Origin: MAG-120531 sp963934855
Lineage (GTDB): Bacteria > Bacteroidota > Bacteroidia > Flavobacteriales > Flavobacteriaceae
Length of the DNA: 64,000 bases
Direction: 5' to 3'
NCBI GenBank assembly: GCA_963934855.1
Contig: CAWWAC010000002.1
Location: 137,423-201,422 of the forward strand
The first letter of the stretch is position 1; every line of letters starts with the position of its first letter. The position numbers and the translations under genes were made by a program. The notes under the pieces were generated by a model. It was not told where the DNA came from and ran no database searches. It worked only from the letters and a program-made list of their open reading frames with translations. Positions 51,605-60,454 of the stretch are shown here, one piece after another.

Positions 51605-53875
51605 ATGGCATTTGACATAGATATGATCAAAGGGGTTTATACCCAAATGGTAGCAAGAATAGATAAAGCTCGTGAACTAGTAGGAAGGCCCTTAACTTTA
51701 TCTGAGAAAATTTTATACAGTCACTTGTGGGACGGTTTACCTAATAAAGCATTTAAAAGAGGTTTAGATTATGTTGATTTTGCACCAGACAGAATTGCTT
51801 GTCAAGACGCAACAGCTCAAATGGCTTTGTTGCAGTTTATGCAAGCAGGCAAACCTAAGGTAGCAGTGCCTACAACAGTTCACTGTGACCACTTAATTCA
51901 GGCAAAAAGTGGTGCTGTAGCAGATTTAAAAGTAGCTAATAGTACCAGTGAAGAGGTGTTTAGTTTTCTTGAATCTGTGTCAAACAAATACGGAATCGGA
52001 TTTTGGAAGCCAGGAGCAGGAATTATTCACCAAGTGGTGTTAGAAAACTATGCTTTTCCTGGAGGAATGATGATTGGGACAGATTCCCATACTGTAAATG
52101 CTGGTGGTCTTGGAATGTTAGCAATTGGTGTTGGTGGTGCAGATGCCGTAGACGTGATGGCCGGTATGGCTTGGGAACTTAAATTCCCAAAGCTTATTGG
52201 AGTGAGGTTAAAAGGAAATATCTCTGGCTGGACTTCTTCCAAAGATGTGATTCTTAAAGTAGCAGAAATATTGACTGTAAAAGGTGGAACAGGAGCTATC
52301 GTAGAATATTTTGGTGACGGTGCTTTAAATTTATCTTGTACAGGGAAAGGAACAATTTGTAATATGGGAGCAGAAATTGGTGCAACCACTTCTACTTTTG
52401 GTTACGATGCTTCTATGGAAAGGTATTTAAGGGCAACAGATAGAAATGACGTAGCAGACGCTGCAAATGAAGTAAAGGAATACCTGACAGCAGATCCTGA
52501 GGTTTACGCAAATCCGGATGCTTATTTTGATCAGATTATTGAGATTGATTTAGACACATTAAGGCCTCATTTAAACGGACCCTTTACTCCAGATTTAGCT
52601 ACACCAGTAGGAGAGTTAGGGGATAAAGCTAGAGTAAATAATTGGCCTTTAAAAGTAGATTGGGGTCTTATAGGATCTTGCACCAACTCTTCTTATGAAG
52701 ACCTTACCAGAGCAGCCTCTATTGCCAAACAAGCCATTGATAAGAAAATAAAGCCCAAATCTGATTTTGGTATTAACCCTGGTTCAGAGCAAATTAGGTT
52801 TACGGCAGAAAGAGACGGTCTATTGAAGATTTTTGAAGATTTAGGAGCCACTATTTTTACCAATGCCTGTGGTCCATGTATTGGACAATGGGATAGAAGT
52901 GACCTAAAAGGCGAGGAGAAAAACACCATAGTTCACTCCTTTAATAGGAACTTTTCTAAAAGAGCAGACGGAAACCCAAATACACACGCATTTGTTGGTT
53001 CACCAGAAATGGTTGCTGCTATTGCTATATCTGGAAGATTGGATTTTGACCCCATGAATGACACCCTAATAAATGAAGACGGAGAAGCAGTAAAGCTAGA
53101 TATGCCCATAGGAATTGAATTACCAATGAATGGCTTTGCTGTAGAAGACGCTGGTTTTATTGCACCAGATGCTGACGGTTCTAGAGTGGTAGTGAAGGTA
53201 AGTCCTATTTCTGAGCGTTTACAATTATTAGAACCATTTACACCCATTAAAAATGAAAGTTTGTCTGATGTAAGGCTTTTAATAAAAGCCCAAGGTAAGT
53301 GTACTACAGATCATATTTCTATGGCTGGACCGTGGTTGCGTTTTAGAGGGCACTTAGATAATATTGCAAACAACACACTAATTGGTGCAGTGAATGCTTT
53401 TAATGAAAAAACCAATTTTGTTAAAAATCAATTAAACGGAACTTATACGGGAGTTCCAGATGCTCAAAGGGCTTATAAAGCTGCTGGTATTAAAACCATA
53501 GTTGTAGGAGATCATAACTACGGTGAAGGTTCCTCTAGAGAACATGCAGCTATGCAGCCAAGATTTCTTGGTGTTGCAGCAGTGTTAGTAAAATCTTTTG
53601 CCCGCATTCATGAGACCAACCTTAAAAAGCAAGGGATGCTTGGTCTTACTTTTGCCAATGAGACTGATTATGATTTAATACAAGAGGCAGATACTTTTAA
53701 CTTTGTAGATATTTCAGATTTTAAACCTGGGGAACCACTTACTATTTTAATTACTCACGAGAATGGCACTTCTGATAGCATTCAGGTTCATCATACTTAT
53801 AACCATTCTCAAATTGGTTGGTTTAGAGCAGGATCAGCATTGAATGTTATAAAACAAGAAAATGAAGTCTCTTAA
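51605..53875 (+). CDS. acn: Aconitate hydratase (mitochondrial type)
   Basis: A 756-residue TCA-cycle enzyme isomerising citrate and isocitrate. The three [4Fe-4S] cysteines are visible: GSCTNSSYED, and CGPCIGQWDR with two. Other landmarks are MIGTDSHTVNAGG in the N-domain and DHISMAGPWLRFRGHL and GEGSSREHAAMQPR in the swivel domain. Length and motifs fit the mitochondrial/animal-type class used in Bacteroidetes. It is a single gene with a promoter upstream and a terminator downstream. Confidence 0.97.
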   Translation: MAFDIDMIKGVYTQMVARIDKARELVGRPLTLSEKILYSHLWDGLPNKAFKRGLDYVDFAPDRIACQDATAQMALLQFMQAGKPKVAVPTTVHCDHLIQAKSGAVADLKVANSTSEEVFSFLESVSNKYGIGFWKPGAGIIHQVVLENYAFPGGMMIGTDSHTVNAGGLGMLAIGVGGADAVDVMAGMAWELKFPKLIGVRLKGNISGWTSSKDVILKVAEILTVKGGTGAIVEYFGDGALNLSCTGKGTICNMGAEIGATTSTFGYDASMERYLRATDRNDVADAANEVKEYLTADPEVYANPDAYFDQIIEIDLDTLRPHLNGPFTPDLATPVGELGDKARVNNWPLKVDWGLIGSCTNSSYEDLTRAASIAKQAIDKKIKPKSDFGINPGSEQIRFTAERDGLLKIFEDLGATIFTNACGPCIGQWDRSDLKGEEKNTIVHSFNRNFSKRADGNPNTHAFVGSPEMVAAIAISGRLDFDPMNDTLINEDGEAVKLDMPIGIELPMNGFAVEDAGFIAPDADGSRVVVKVSPISERLQLLEPFTPIKNESLSDVRLLIKAQGKCTTDHISMAGPWLRFRGHLDNIANNTLIGAVNAFNEKTNFVKNQLNGTYTGVPDAQRAYKAAGIKTIVVGDHNYGEGSSREHAAMQPRFLGVAAVLVKSFARIHETNLKKQGMLGLTFANETDYDLIQEADTFNFVDISDFKPGEPLTILITHENGTSDSIQVHHTYNHSQIGWFRAGSALNVIKQENEVS

Positions 53876-53895
53876 AAGAGCGTTTTTTAAATACA

Positions 53896-53935
53896 AATAA
53901 GACTCCTAATTTTATTAGGAGTCTTATTATTTTTT
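53896..53935 (+). terminator. Terminator of the aconitase gene
   Basis: A 15-base perfect stem (53896-53910 with 53914-53928) with a TTT loop, followed by a T run. It ends 4 bases before the next start codon. Confidence 0.9.
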
Positions 53936-53939
53936 AGTC

Positions 53940-54494
53940 ATGAAATTAAGATCTATTTCTATCCTGTTAGCAATTTTTTTAATTCTTCTATTTATGTATA
54001 GCCCACTGGGCAATATATCTAAAATAAACTTAACTAAATGGTTGGCACCAGCCCCGACCATTTTACCTGTTCTTGATCAGTACAAAGTGAGCACTTATGA
54101 ATGGCGTTTAAAAGATAAAGACTGGAATTTTTTCTCTTTTAAAGATGCAAAAGGTAAAATGATTTTTGTTCACTTTTGGGCATCTTGGCACCTTCCTTCT
54201 AAAGCTACCTTAGGAACGGTACAAAAGTTTTATAATCAATATAAGGATGAAGTAATTTTTTATATTGTAACTGATGAGGAAATAGCTCCTGTTTTGGCTT
54301 TTATGAAAGAGCAGAAATATGATTTTCCTGTGACCTATAGAGTAGTGGGAGATCAGACACCTTTTAATGATATTTCTTTAGGAGTTAGCTATTTAATAGA
54401 TAACGAAGGTAAGATCATTGTGGAGGAATTAAAGGCATCTAATTGGGATGATCAGAAGCTATTTAAGCAACTTAGGCAGTTACTGGATAAGTAA
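53940..54494 (+). CDS. TlpA/thioredoxin-fold membrane protein lacking the CxxC
   Basis: A 184-residue protein with an N-terminal membrane helix (about residues 5-25) and a TlpA-like thioredoxin fold: MIFVHFWASW at 74-83, then HLPS at 84-87 where TlpA has CPPC. The rest keeps the fold (FYIVTDEEIAPVLAFM, DFPVTYRVVGD, SYLIDNEGKII). With no cysteines at the active site it cannot be a normal disulfide reductase; a binding or structural role is likely. It overlaps the cruF stop tail-to-tail by 15 bases. Confidence 0.8.
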   Translation: MKLRSISILLAIFLILLFMYSPLGNISKINLTKWLAPAPTILPVLDQYKVSTYEWRLKDKDWNFFSFKDAKGKMIFVHFWASWHLPSKATLGTVQKFYNQYKDEVIFYIVTDEEIAPVLAFMKEQKYDFPVTYRVVGDQTPFNDISLGVSYLIDNEGKIIVEELKASNWDDQKLFKQLRQLLDK

Positions 54495-55127
54495 ATACCC
54501 TATAAAAAATACAAATTGACTCCCTAAAAGATGCATTGAAAAAGGAGTGTTGCTTCCTTTTAATTTTGGAATAATGGTATATTGAATGAGTAAGGCAACA
54601 AAAAACCAACTGATATAGTTTTTTAAAGGGGCATTACCTTCAATAAAGTACCAAAAGTCTAATTTGGGTGCTGCTATTTCCATCAATATGTCTAATAATA
54701 CCATTAGCGTGGCAGCAGTTACAGCTCTAGCGTGTTTGTTTTTTACAACAGCTTTCGCTGTGTCTGCAGATACGATACTTAAAACAGCCCAATTCATTCC
54801 AATAAAAATAGGTACTTCTAACCACTTAAAGCCTAAATTTTCTCCGTAGTAATAATTCCCATACAACCAAGAAGTATGAACGCCTATCCATTCACTGGTC
54901 ATTCCAATTAAGAAGCAAGAGAAAAATGCAGCCCATTGAAAAGCAGATTTAATTGGAAATAAAAGACTTAACAAAAGGGTGTAAATACACATATTTATTA
55001 TTGTCTTTTCCATAAACCAGTCCTGAAATCCAAAGGCGATACCAACGAGTGCTGTAATATTAAACAGCCAAATAATACAAACACCTATTTGAGTATTTCT
55101 TGGATAAGTACTGATAGTTTTTTTCAT
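54480..55127 (-). CDS. cruF: Carotenoid 1',2'-hydratase CruF (DUF422)
   Basis: A 215-residue membrane protein with about six helices. The DUF422/CruF pattern is clear around HTSWLYGNYYYGENLGFKWL and VPIFIGMNWAVLS. CruF adds water across the 1',2' double bond of the psi end of monocyclic carotenoids. It is the last gene of the leftward carotenoid operon, 3 bases after crtD, which fits: hydration and 3',4'-desaturation act on the same end group. Confidence 0.85.
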   Translation of the reverse strand: MKKTISTYPRNTQIGVCIIWLFNITALVGIAFGFQDWFMEKTIINMCIYTLLLSLLFPIKSAFQWAAFFSCFLIGMTSEWIGVHTSWLYGNYYYGENLGFKWLEVPIFIGMNWAVLSIVSADTAKAVVKNKHARAVTAATLMVLLDILMEIAAPKLDFWYFIEGNAPLKNYISWFFVALLIQYTIIPKLKGSNTPFSMHLLGSQFVFFIGYLLIQ

Positions 55128-55130
55128 AAA

Positions 55131-56615
55131 TCAAGCAGATGGAATAAGTTGAGAAACAATTTTAGCGCTTTGGAGGCATAAAGGAATGCCACCTCCAGGG
55201 TGAGCAGAACCACCACAGAAATACAAATTCTTAATCTGGCTGGCTCTGTTGGATTGTCTTAGAAACGCCGCAAAAGTATTATTGCTAGAAGTACCGTAAA
55301 GTGCTCCTTTGTGAGAGGCCGTTTGTTGTTGAATGCCAATAGGATCTAGAATGTATTCTGTTTCTATTAATGAGCCTATGTCTGCAGATAGATATTCACT
55401 TAATTTTTTTAATATGGTTTCTTTTGCAATCTTTTTTAAATGCACCCAATCTTGATTTTCACAAGCAGGTGCGTTAATCATTACAAACCAATTTTCAGAA
55501 CCTCTAGGGGCGTCTGAAGGTTTTTCTTTTGAGCTGATATTAAGGTATATAGTTGGGTCTATAGGGAGTGTTTTGTTTTGAAAAATTGCTTTAAATTCTT
55601 CTTCATAATCTTTATTAAAAAAAATATTATGTAAATCTAATTCTGGAAATACTTTTTTTATTCCCCAATAAAAAATAAGTCCTGAGCTAGATCTTTCTTG
55701 ATTTTTAATTTTATTAGGTGTTTTAACAGACGGCAGTAAGTTTTCATAAGTATTAAAAACATCTGAATTTGATACAACAACGTCTGCATATATCTCCTTA
55801 GTATTTTGTTTTTCAGTCTCTTTAATGAGAACACCAATTACTTTTTTCTGAGAGACTAAAATTTCAATAGTTTCTGTATTTAATAGAAAAATGACTCCTT
55901 TTTTTAAGGCTAATTTATAAAGTGATTGGCTAATAGAATGCATGCCTTCTTTGGGGAAGTAGGTGCCTTTTTGCATTTCTAGATGGGGAATCATACTCAT
56001 AATAGCAGATGTCTTAAAGGGAGATGATCCGTTATAAGTAGCAAACCTATTAAAATATTGTTTCAGTTTTTTGTTAGTAAAAAGTTTATCATGATAGGCA
56101 GAAAGTGTTTTAAATATATGTAGGTGACCTATATTTAATATCCCTTTAAGTGTTTTTATACTTAAATAAGTTTTGTAATTATGTAAAGATTTTTCTATAA
56201 ATATGGGAGCTGTAATATTGTATTTTCTTTCAGACTGTTCCAGGTATTTCCTTAATCTATCTTCACTTTCGTTAAAAAAAATTGCTGCCCTTTGTATCCA
56301 AATATCCAAGTTTGCAGGAGCACTAAACCTAGTTCCATCTTGCCAGAAATAATTACAGATCACTTCTTTTTTAATGTATTTAAAGTAATCTTCAGCATTT
56401 TCTCCATGTAATTCAAAGAGTTCTAATAAAAACTCTGGCATGGTAAAGAGAGAAGGCCCTAGATCAAATCTATAGCCATCTTGCTCTAAGGCGTGCAGCT
56501 TACCGCCTGTGTATGAATTTTTTTCGACCACAGTCACTTGATATCCTTTTTTTATTAACCTCAAGCAGGTGGCTAATCCAGCAATTCCAGCTCCAATGAC
56601 TATTGCTTTTTTCAT
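55131..56615 (-). CDS. crtD: Carotenoid desaturase, CrtD-like
   Basis: A 494-residue FAD-dependent desaturase of the CrtI/CrtD family. The Rossmann start is GAGIAGLATCLRLIKKGYQV with EKNSYTGGKL and GPSLFTMPE; the C-terminus is LYFCGGSAHPGGGIPLCLQSAK. The CGGSAHPGGGIP pattern and pairing with cruF favour 3',4'-desaturation of a hydroxylated psi end. A second phytoene desaturase is the alternative. It directly abuts crtZ (stop and start adjacent). Confidence 0.87.
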   Translation of the reverse strand: MKKAIVIGAGIAGLATCLRLIKKGYQVTVVEKNSYTGGKLHALEQDGYRFDLGPSLFTMPEFLLELFELHGENAEDYFKYIKKEVICNYFWQDGTRFSAPANLDIWIQRAAIFFNESEDRLRKYLEQSERKYNITAPIFIEKSLHNYKTYLSIKTLKGILNIGHLHIFKTLSAYHDKLFTNKKLKQYFNRFATYNGSSPFKTSAIMSMIPHLEMQKGTYFPKEGMHSISQSLYKLALKKGVIFLLNTETIEILVSQKKVIGVLIKETEKQNTKEIYADVVVSNSDVFNTYENLLPSVKTPNKIKNQERSSSGLIFYWGIKKVFPELDLHNIFFNKDYEEEFKAIFQNKTLPIDPTIYLNISSKEKPSDAPRGSENWFVMINAPACENQDWVHLKKIAKETILKKLSEYLSADIGSLIETEYILDPIGIQQQTASHKGALYGTSSNNTFAAFLRQSNRASQIKNLYFCGGSAHPGGGIPLCLQSAKIVSQLIPSA

Positions 56616-57062
56616 TTATTTATAGTATTTAAAAGGCACAAATAGCATACCAAAGCATTCACCTTGGTCTTTACCTAAGTGTTTGTGGTGCATTTTATGC
56701 GCCCTTCTAATACCTCTAGTATATTTATTGTTTGCGTTTTTAAACCACTTAAACCTTTGATGGATAAATATGTCATGCACTAAAAAGTAGGATGCTCCAT
56801 AAACCATAATTCCTAAGCCTATAGGCCATCCTTGCCAGAAAGCAATTTTTTCTGCAGCTACTATAAAACTCATACTTACTACTGCATAAAAAATAAAGAA
56901 AGCATCATTTCTTTCAAACCAGCCTTTATGATCTTTTTTGTGATGGTCCTTATGAAGACTCCACAAAAAACCATGCATAATATATTTATGTGAAAACCAC
57001 GCCATGAATTCCATGGTAAAGAATGTTCCAATAAAACACAAAAGCCAAAATAGTAATTGCAT
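56616..57062 (-). CDS. crtZ: Beta-carotene hydroxylase CrtZ
   Basis: A 148-residue non-heme di-iron membrane hydroxylase. Four His boxes are present: HKYIMH, HKDHHKKDH, HDIFIH and HKMHH. It adds 3-OH to beta-ionone rings, so the organism must make a beta-ring, although no lycopene cyclase is in this operon. It is 14 bases after crtB. Confidence 0.93.
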   Translation of the reverse strand: MQLLFWLLCFIGTFFTMEFMAWFSHKYIMHGFLWSLHKDHHKKDHKGWFERNDAFFIFYAVVSMSFIVAAEKIAFWQGWPIGLGIMVYGASYFLVHDIFIHQRFKWFKNANNKYTRGIRRAHKMHHKHLGKDQGECFGMLFVPFKYYK

Positions 57063-57076
57063 AGATTTTTTTTAAA

Positions 57077-57925
57077 TTATTGAATAACAACAAGGTTAAG
57101 CTTACATTTTACATAAGATTGGGCAAGTAAGCCTATTTTTTGATAGTTAGGCACACTAATTCTAGCGTTTTTTATCTCTAGGGGTGGGGTGTTTTGCAAT
57201 TTCTTTAATAACTGATAATAGTATATATAGGCAGTGTAAACTCCAAATTTTACTTCCTTAGGGAGAAGTAAAATACCTGCTAAACCACTTTTAAAATCAT
57301 TTTTTATTTCATCAATGATTCTAATTTTAGACTCCTCATCTAAGGCTTCTAAATTAGTATTGGGAAAATAAGTTCTGTTAAGACCCTCAAAGTCTGCTTT
57401 TAAATCTCTTAAGAAGTTTACTTTTTGAAAAGCAGAGCCCAAAGCCATAGCAGACTCTTTGAGTAAATCGTATTGTGGTAGGTCTCCCTTAACAAAAACT
57501 TTTAGGCACATAAGACCTACCACATCTGCAGACCCATATATGTATTCTTTATATTCTTCTTCTGTTTTATACAACTCTTTTGTGAGATCCATTTTCATAC
57601 TCTTCATAAAAGCATTGACTAAATCTATGGGAATTCCAAACTTATGAAAAGTACTTTGAAAAGCATTTAATATGGGATTTAGACTAATTTTATCTGATAG
57701 TGCGTGAGCTAAATCAACTTCAAATCTTTTAAATAAAACAGCTTTATCATACTGGTGAAAACTGTCTACAATCTCATCTGCAAATCTTACAAAACCATAG
57801 ATGTTGTATATATCTTGTCTAATAGAAACATCAAGCATTTTAGTAGCAAGAGAAAATGAGGTACTGTATGACTCTGTCACCTGTTTACTGCACATTTCTG
57901 AAACTTGGTCAAATAGGGCTTTCAT
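57077..57925 (-). CDS. crtB: Phytoene synthase CrtB
   Basis: A 282-residue head-to-head prenyltransferase making phytoene from two GGPP. Both aspartate-rich motifs are present: FADEIVD and LRDLKADF (the latter at about residue 167), and the N-terminal YSTSFSLATKML is typical. GGPP synthase (crtE) is not in this window, but idi at 23.4 kb serves the same pathway. It is 4 bases after crtI. Confidence 0.95.
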   Translation of the reverse strand: MKALFDQVSEMCSKQVTESYSTSFSLATKMLDVSIRQDIYNIYGFVRFADEIVDSFHQYDKAVLFKRFEVDLAHALSDKISLNPILNAFQSTFHKFGIPIDLVNAFMKSMKMDLTKELYKTEEEYKEYIYGSADVVGLMCLKVFVKGDLPQYDLLKESAMALGSAFQKVNFLRDLKADFEGLNRTYFPNTNLEALDEESKIRIIDEIKNDFKSGLAGILLLPKEVKFGVYTAYIYYYQLLKKLQNTPPLEIKNARISVPNYQKIGLLAQSYVKCKLNLVVIQ

Positions 57926-57929
57926 ATAA

Positions 57930-59381
57930 TTAATTATTTTGAATGAGCTCAGAAACTAACTTTCCAGAAATAAGTGCTGGCGGCACTCCGGGTCCAGGAA
58001 CGGTTAATTGTCCAGTGAAAAATAGTTGCTTTACACGGCTACTTTTTAGTTTAGGTCTTAAAAAGGCAGTTTGTAATAGGGTGTTGGCCATACCGTAAGC
58101 ATTTCCTTTGTATGAGTTATAAGTGCTTTTAAAATCGTTCACACAGAAAGACTCTTTAAAAATTATATCTTTTCTAACAGATAAACCTAGTTTTTCCTCT
58201 AATCTATCCATGATCATATTAAAATAGGTATCCCTTAACGCCTCGTTGTCTTCTAGGTCAGGAGCTATTGGCACTAAAAAGAAACCAGCTTCTGCCCCAA
58301 GTGGGGCCATGGAAGGATCTGTTTTAGAGGGAAAATTAGCATAAAATAAAGGATCAGTAGGCCACGAAGGTCTGTCGTATATTTCCTCTGCATGAATTTC
58401 AAAGTCACTATCAAAAAATAGGTTATGATGCTCTATTCCTGAAATTTTATTCTTAAATCCCACATAAAACAATAAAGAAGAGGGTGCAAAGGTCTTCTTA
58501 CTCCAATAAGACTCAGAATACTGTCTATGTTCTATGTCTAATAAAGTTTCAGAATGGTGATAATCTGCACCACTTAGAATAACATCTGCTAAGTGAGTGG
58601 TTCCACCTACTACAATTCCAGTGGCTTTTTTGTTTTCTACTAAAATCTTTTCAGCTGGGCTACTAGTGTGAAAAATCACACCTAGATCCATAGCAAGACG
58701 TTCCATTGCTTTTACAATTTCATACATACCACCCTTTGGGTGCCAAGTTCCCAGACCAAAATCTGCATAATTCATAAAGCTATAAAATGAAGGAGTTCTA
58801 TTTGGTTTTGCACCAAGGAATAAGACAGGAAACTCTAAAGTAGCAATGAGCTTGGGATTTTTAAAATCCTTTCTCACTCTTTGGCTAATAGTTTTAAAAA
58901 ATTTATCTATTCTAGTAACGGTCTCAGGTGTTATCAATTCTAAAGGTGAGATACCAGGCCTTAATACAATTTTATCTATCGCTATCTTATAATGGTCCTG
59001 CGCTTGAGCAATAAATTTTTTTAATTTTTTTCCACTTCCTTTTTCAATCTCTTCAAAGGCATCTATTATTTTTTCTAAACTATCCCCAATGGTGAGTGTT
59101 CCTTCTTTAAAGAATATTTTATAGGCTGGACTTAATTTGTCTAATGAATAATAATCAGATGTTTTTTTGTCAAAGTCTGCAAAGAATTTATCAAAAATGT
59201 CTGGCATCCAATACCAACTTGGCCCCATATCAAATGTGAACCCTTCTTTTTTGAGTTGTCTAGCCCTTCCTCCAACAGACTCATTTTTTTCAAAAACTTG
59301 TACATTGTTACCCGCTTTTGCTAGATAACAAGCCGCAGAGAGTGATGAAAAACCAGACCCAATAATAATTATATTTTTCAT
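57930..59381 (-). CDS. crtI: Phytoene desaturase CrtI
   Basis: A 483-residue FAD enzyme. The N-terminus carries IGSGFSSLSAACYLAKAGNNV and EKNESVGGRARQL; the C-terminus ends LFFTGQLTVPGPGVPPALIS, as in bacterial phytoene desaturases making lycopene. It follows the merR-like gene by 2 bases and precedes crtB by 4, so it is the first enzyme gene of the operon. CrtD-like at 55131 is the second desaturase. Confidence 0.93.
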   Translation of the reverse strand: MKNIIIIGSGFSSLSAACYLAKAGNNVQVFEKNESVGGRARQLKKEGFTFDMGPSWYWMPDIFDKFFADFDKKTSDYYSLDKLSPAYKIFFKEGTLTIGDSLEKIIDAFEEIEKGSGKKLKKFIAQAQDHYKIAIDKIVLRPGISPLELITPETVTRIDKFFKTISQRVRKDFKNPKLIATLEFPVLFLGAKPNRTPSFYSFMNYADFGLGTWHPKGGMYEIVKAMERLAMDLGVIFHTSSPAEKILVENKKATGIVVGGTTHLADVILSGADYHHSETLLDIEHRQYSESYWSKKTFAPSSLLFYVGFKNKISGIEHHNLFFDSDFEIHAEEIYDRPSWPTDPLFYANFPSKTDPSMAPLGAEAGFFLVPIAPDLEDNEALRDTYFNMIMDRLEEKLGLSVRKDIIFKESFCVNDFKSTYNSYKGNAYGMANTLLQTAFLRPKLKSSRVKQLFFTGQLTVPGPGVPPALISGKLVSELIQNN

Positions 59382-59383
59382 TT

Positions 59384-60289
59384 TTATAAATGTAAGCCCG
59401 TTATTAATTCCTCAAATCCTCTAAATGTATGAATGTTATTAGGAATGGTTTTAATATCTATAAATTGTGTTTGAAAGCCAAGTATTGAGAATTTTGCTGG
59501 TTTTTTCTCTAGTATTTTTTTACTAAACACTTTTAAATACCGATCAATTTTTTCTTTTGTGGGTTCCACAGTAGCGTAGGCAACAAAATCAATTTCGTCT
59601 AAACTACCAATAAGAGGCTCCAAATTTTCTACTGGCACACTCTGTCCTAAATAAATACTTTTATAACCCCTCAGTGAGAGCTCATAATGTAAGTATAAAA
59701 TACCTAGTTCGTGTATTTCGTTCTCAGGTAAAAAAAGCACAAAAGACCTATTGGAGTGGTTGTTTTCTAATCCCTGTACTTTTTCAGTATTGGTGTACAC
59801 CTTTTGTTTAATGAGATTGGTAATAAAATGTTCGTGGGTAGTACTTATCGTGTTTGTTTGCCATAAGTAGCCAAGTTCCTGAAGAAGTGGAACAAAGTAT
59901 TGTTTAAAGACATCACTAAAACTATTTTCGCTGATAAGGGTGTTGTAAGTTTTGTAAAAAAGCGATTGATCAAAGTTAATCATAGACAGTTTAAAGGCAT
60001 TCATTAAATTATTTTTGATAGATTTCTCGTCAATAATTTCTCGCACTTTTAATGGAATTTCACTATCCTTTAAATTAGCAATTTTTGAAATCTTTAACCC
60101 ATTTTCATATAAGAGCGTTATGTTTAAGAGTTTTTGTAAACTAAGTAAGCTGTAAGATCTAATATTTGTTTGAGTTCTCTCTGGACTTAGTAGTTTATAC
60201 CTCTTCTCCCAAATCCTTATTGTGTGAGCTTTAATTCCAGATAAATTCTCTAAATCTCTAATACTAAAAGTCTTTTTTACTAATCTCAT
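59384..60289 (-). CDS. MerR family B12-binding regulator, CarH-like
   Basis: A 301-residue protein starting at the ATG at 60289 (a TTG at 60313 would extend it). Residues 7-75 are a MerR helix-turn-helix (FSIRDLENLSGIKAHTIRIW). Residues 90-170 are a helical cap with Trp143 and Glu153-His154, and 180-290 form a B12-binding domain with the EIHELG motif, His193 being the expected cobalt ligand. CarH-type photoreceptors use this design to repress carotenoid genes in the dark. The residue after Trp143 is Gln, where CarH has a His. It heads the crt operon. Confidence 0.88.
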   Translation of the reverse strand: MRLVKKTFSIRDLENLSGIKAHTIRIWEKRYKLLSPERTQTNIRSYSLLSLQKLLNITLLYENGLKISKIANLKDSEIPLKVREIIDEKSIKNNLMNAFKLSMINFDQSLFYKTYNTLISENSFSDVFKQYFVPLLQELGYLWQTNTISTTHEHFITNLIKQKVYTNTEKVQGLENNHSNRSFVLFLPENEIHELGILYLHYELSLRGYKSIYLGQSVPVENLEPLIGSLDEIDFVAYATVEPTKEKIDRYLKVFSKKILEKKPAKFSILGFQTQFIDIKTIPNNIHTFRGFEELITGLHL

Positions 60290-60298
60290 TTTATGTTT

Positions 60299-60318
60299 TT
60301 TGTTCTTAAACAAATTTA
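60299..60318 (-). promoter_or_regulatory. Carotenoid operon promoter with palindromic operator
   Basis: Read leftward, TAAATTTG (60318-60311) is the -7 element. TTTGTT and AACAAA (60299-60314) form a palindrome with a 4-base spacer that starts in the TTTG and covers the expected start site, about 15 bases before the ATG. Binding by the MerR product is inferred. Confidence 0.55.
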
Positions 60319-60454
60319 CACTTTTTCCTTAATTTGTTCATCTTTATTAGTTAAAAATTAAACATTATTAAATCAATTTTTTATATCAGTTGTTTTTTTG
60401 TCAAATGTCATACCTTGATTAATTATTAAATTATATCAGTAACCAACCAACCTT

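Noticed and set aside
55131..56615. A second phytoene desaturase rather than CrtD
   Set aside because: The CGGSAHPGGGIP C-terminus and pairing with cruF favour CrtD, though the assignment remains by inference.
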